DNA from: Prinia subflava
Taxonomy: Eukaryota; Chordata; Aves; Passeriformes; Cisticolidae
Length of the DNA stretch: 64,000 nt
Assembly (NCBI RefSeq): GCF_021018805.1
Contig: NC_086283.1
Span: 10,925,162-10,989,161, forward strand
Reading direction: 5' to 3'
Positions within the stretch are counted from its first letter, which is position 1; every line of letters begins with the position of its first letter. The notes under the pieces are model-generated. The model saw only the letters and a program-made list of their open reading frames with translations. It searched no databases and had not been told where the DNA came from. This document shows, piece after piece, positions 60,707-64,000 of this stretch. A program made the position numbers and the translations under genes.

Positions 60707-63398
60707 AATCACAGTGTGTACGATTTCATAAGCTCATGTTTTAAATATGTTAGATTATAGCATATGTTAGCATGTCTACCCTGAGTTTCACCTGCATATC
60801 ATTGCTGGGCTTCAGAATTTCTCAGTAAATTACTGTGAATTTCTAGTGAGATATAAAGGATGCCACTACTACCTTTACCATCTTACTCATGGGGAATAGT
60901 ACATGTATTTAAGTTGCTACACTCCTGAGGGAGCTCAAACCTTCCTTCAATTTCTGTGCTTTTCACCTCAACATCACAGACCTGTATTGCAGATTCTCAG
61001 TTGTCAGAAACCAAGCAATCAGGGATTACATATCCCCGAGTCTTTCTAATATTTCATTAGCTCCTAAAACATAGCTAAATCCAAGAAAGAAAAAAAAAAT
61101 GTATAACAAGAATTACCTGATTTGGCAAATTCAAATTCAAATGCAAAGAAATTTCCCACAGGAAAAGAAAAAAGAAAAAAACACGTATCTTGTGCTCTTC
61201 AAAGGCAGGTATGGCTGCTTAGCTGTGCATCTAATAAACTGTCCTGATGATTAGTTAGGAATATTGTTTATATTTAACTTGTGAACTAAGAAAAAGCATA
61301 TGAATGATACAGCCATTGGTAAACAACATCTGAAGACAGCTGAGTCAATTAAATCAATGATAAAGATTATGTCTGTAAAGCATTGTATTTCCAGAGTGTA
61401 ACTAATGGGAAAGGAAATCATTGGCTTCGAATGAAGAGATAGATACGATTACTCTTAATTACACTTCATTACCCAAGAGTAGTCCTTGTGAGTGATACAC
61501 AGCAGAACAGTATGCAATCAGTTCAATGTTTCATAAGTAAAAAATCACCGTGGGATATGATGCATGCTAAGAGAACATAGCATTACTGTTATCTTCTCAT
61601 TTATATTTCATGACTACTGGCCCTTTCAATGATGAGATTTCCTTTCGCCTATGAATGGTTGTCCTTTGATAAGGGACTACTTAATTAGTAATCAGTGATA
61701 GAAAGGATTTTTGGCATTTTGGATATTGCAGTCCTAATCTCAGTCCTTTACAGCTACAGATGAAAGGCATGCTTGAAAGAGTGACATGTCCCCTTTATTG
61801 GCCAAAACAAGAAGCTGGTATAAAGGAAAATTTGGATTGACCAAAAATATGACCACAACGCAAAAGAAAAAAAATTATTAAAGATTTATTGACTAGTAAT
61901 CACTAAGAATGAAGCAGTTTTTTGATGATTTTTAACACCACAGAAAATAAATTTACTAAGATGTAGTGAGACAATTTTGAAAAAAAGAAAACTGTTTTTT
62001 AAAAGTTTTCCGTAGTTTTGTGTGTTTCTCCAATTTTTGTCTGATACAATTTTAGCAATTTTAGAAATTATTATAGAAATTATAATGATATAAAATATAT
62101 ATTTAGAAATTATTTAGAAATCAAGTGCTTTGCTTGACTTTGTGATGTAGTTTGTGAATTAAGTCTCAACAGAAAAAATTCTTCCAGTGGCAGGAGACAT
62201 AATGGGAATTTTGCCATCAGACTAATGAGAGAGGCTGAGCCCTGTATGTGGTTTGTATCCAGTTTTTGGGATTGGGCATCAGGTACTTTATTTATTGGTG
62301 GACAGTAAGACCTTTCACAGTTATATTAGAAGAGCAACAAAACCTAGTAGGAAATGGTTCAAGTAAAGAGCTCTTCTTGTCTGACAGAAGGGCAGGAGGA
62401 AAATTACTGTTGCACTCTTCAAGTACACAATTCCTTATCATGTCCTATCATACATGTGGCCATTTTCAGAGCCTGAAAGGATCTGATCTGATTGAGAAAC
62501 TTTGAAATTCAAGAAATGAAATGCTTACATTTAGTCACAATTCACCCATGGATTTGGAGCAATCTCAAAGTTATTACTTCAAAGTTCTTTTGTGTTCTGG
62601 AAACAACTTGAAAAAAAGTTTAGCCCTCACTTATGAACGCATGTTGCAAAACCAAAAATAAATACAAAGTCCTGATTAAATAATACCTCTAATTTCAGTG
62701 AATATTGAACCAAGTTTCCAAAGAAGCCAGCACATCCAATTTCATTACATGAATTCTTTCCTACCACTTTTGATGGATGCATTTGTGGAGGAAGAGAAGT
62801 CCCCTAATGAGACCACAGATGTGGTGACTCTCACCTTGGGGCACTATAAATCTAATTCTTCTAAGACCTGTCTACCAGTTTTCAAGAACCACAATAGTAA
62901 AGAAGTAAAGAGGAGATTTTTCTCGAGCAATTGTTTGTTTCTGAGATCTTTGACAGTGTGGGTTCCATTAAAATCTTGACATATACCAGATCCTTGTATT
63001 TACTTTTTTTTTTTTTTTCTGGTATTCCTATATGGATGTCAGAATTTTAATGATGCCCTCTGTTTTCTGAAGAGGAAGGAATGGAGCTGTCACTTGCAAG
63101 GGTAGGCAGGTCTGTTATCTGAGAAAGAAACAACCATTCTGAAGATATTTTTCACATGAAACTGCTAAGCTAACAGCAAGGGACAGTCTTCGAAGTGTCA
63201 GTCCATTCTTAACTCACTCTGTAGTGCCTAGATACTGTCAGAGCACAGTGTAGGATATATGACACAAAAATCTTCAAATAGCATGTGGAGGAGCTCAGCA
63301 TAAGAGCCAGGCAAGACAGATACATATGTTATAATGCAACACCTCAGTGCAACAGAGCTTAGGCTGCTGTATTTGTCACTGCCAGTTGCAGTCTATTT

Positions 63399-63441
<43 letters not shown>

Positions 63442-64000
63442 TACTGTCCCCAACAATTTGACCTCTCTTTGCTTAACTATTAATTTGAGCTCAGCTTAAA
63501 CATTCACACAAATACATGTGTGTGTATACAGTATGTATATACCCAGGATCACCGTGGTGCCTGTTGAAGATATAAACCACCAAAAAAACCTTTCATGGTT
63601 GGTACCTGCAGTGTTTTTCTCCTTTGGAAATCTTCTCACAGGCAGTGCAACTCAGTGACAGATTTAATTTTTCTGAACACCAAACCTGGCAGCTCCCTGA
63701 CTAGGCTTTTGGGAATTGCAGTGGTCTGGAAGACCAGAGATATAACATCTGTCCTCTAAACATCTTTCTTCTTCTCCTTTAGAGGAGCTATAAAGCTTCC
63801 CCCTACTCTTGTGTAGTAGTAACTGCTCTCATTGACAAAACGTCCAAAGACAGTAAGGCAAACAGTTTAGGATAAATCCCCTGGTGCTCTTAAGGGCGGA
63901 GTCCTTGAACAATGGAATTTTACCTTTCTTAGATGCCACAGTGGAATTACACTCCTCATCCTAATGGTCACTTTGTAACTGAAAGAGCAGGTCCAGATCT
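60707..64000. other. Unique sequence with microsatellites, no gene seen
   Basis: Frames at 62248-62505 (85 codons) and 62698-62979 (93 codons) have no recognisable domain. T-run of 15 at 63004-63018; (AT)n at 63401-63430. Confidence 0.55.
63401..63444. repeat. (AT)15 microsatellite with AC extension
   Basis: Thirty bases of perfect AT repeat followed by ACACACATATATAC. Likely length-variable between individuals. Confidence 0.95.

Noticed and set aside
62698..62979. 93-codon frame near the right end
   Set aside because: Ordinary composition, no domain, no splice or promoter context.
1..64000. tRNA, rRNA, operon, phage or plasmid features
   Set aside because: CR1 tails, LTRs and composition are vertebrate. 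No tRNA B-box with cloverleaf context or bacterial gene organisation was seen.

Overview
This 64 kb window is non-coding DNA from a vertebrate, almost certainly a bird and probably a songbird. The host assignment rests on the repeats: at least five 3'-end fragments of CR1 LINEs carrying the avian TTCCAACC...GATTCTRTGATTCT tail, and seven well-bounded solo LTRs of several endogenous retrovirus families, including two with the 5-bp duplications expected of ERVL. I found no exon, tRNA, rRNA or bacterial-type feature that I can defend. The open frames in the window are short, or lie inside LTRs, CR1 copies or GC-rich DNA, or look like chance. It reads like a gene desert or the inside of a very large intron.

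Layout. 0-6 kb: a broken CR1 tail, a 333-bp solo LTR (family A, copy 1) and a compact 241-bp LTR. 8-15 kb: two minus-strand ERVL-type LTRs (652 and 1367 bp), each with a perfect 5-bp duplication. 16.9-17.2 kb: family A copy 2, inverted, with a perfect 6-bp duplication. 21.4-23.9 kb: the most unusual part, a CpG-rich block of about 1.7 kb lying between two direct repeats of about 130 bp that look like tiny LTRs (CCAAT, TATAAAA, then AATAAA or a mutated version, then ...TACA). Just inside the left repeat is a stretch resembling a tRNA-Trp primer-binding site. 25.8-26.2 kb: a 478-bp minus-strand solo LTR. 30-34 kb: two CR1 tails in opposite orientations and a possible LTR fragment. 35.6-36.2 kb: an unrecognised, possibly degraded coding stretch. 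37.7 kb: a 165-nt run of only A and C. 41.0 kb: a tandemly duplicated perfect palindrome. 44.6-45.2 kb: a degenerate tandem array with a unit of about 190-200 bp. 48.5 kb: a 98-nt run of only G and T. 50.6-51.2 kb: a 574-bp solo LTR. 53.6 and 60.6 kb: CR1 tails. 56.7 kb: family A copy 3, without a recognisable target duplication. 63.4 kb: an (AT)n microsatellite.

The elements do not form a pathway. What they share is retroelement history: CR1 copies truncated at the 5' end, ERVs reduced to solo LTRs by recombination, and one compact CpG-rich LTR-flanked element that does not resemble an ordinary gag-pol-env provirus. All repeat calls come from reading the sequence and recalling family features; no database search was possible.
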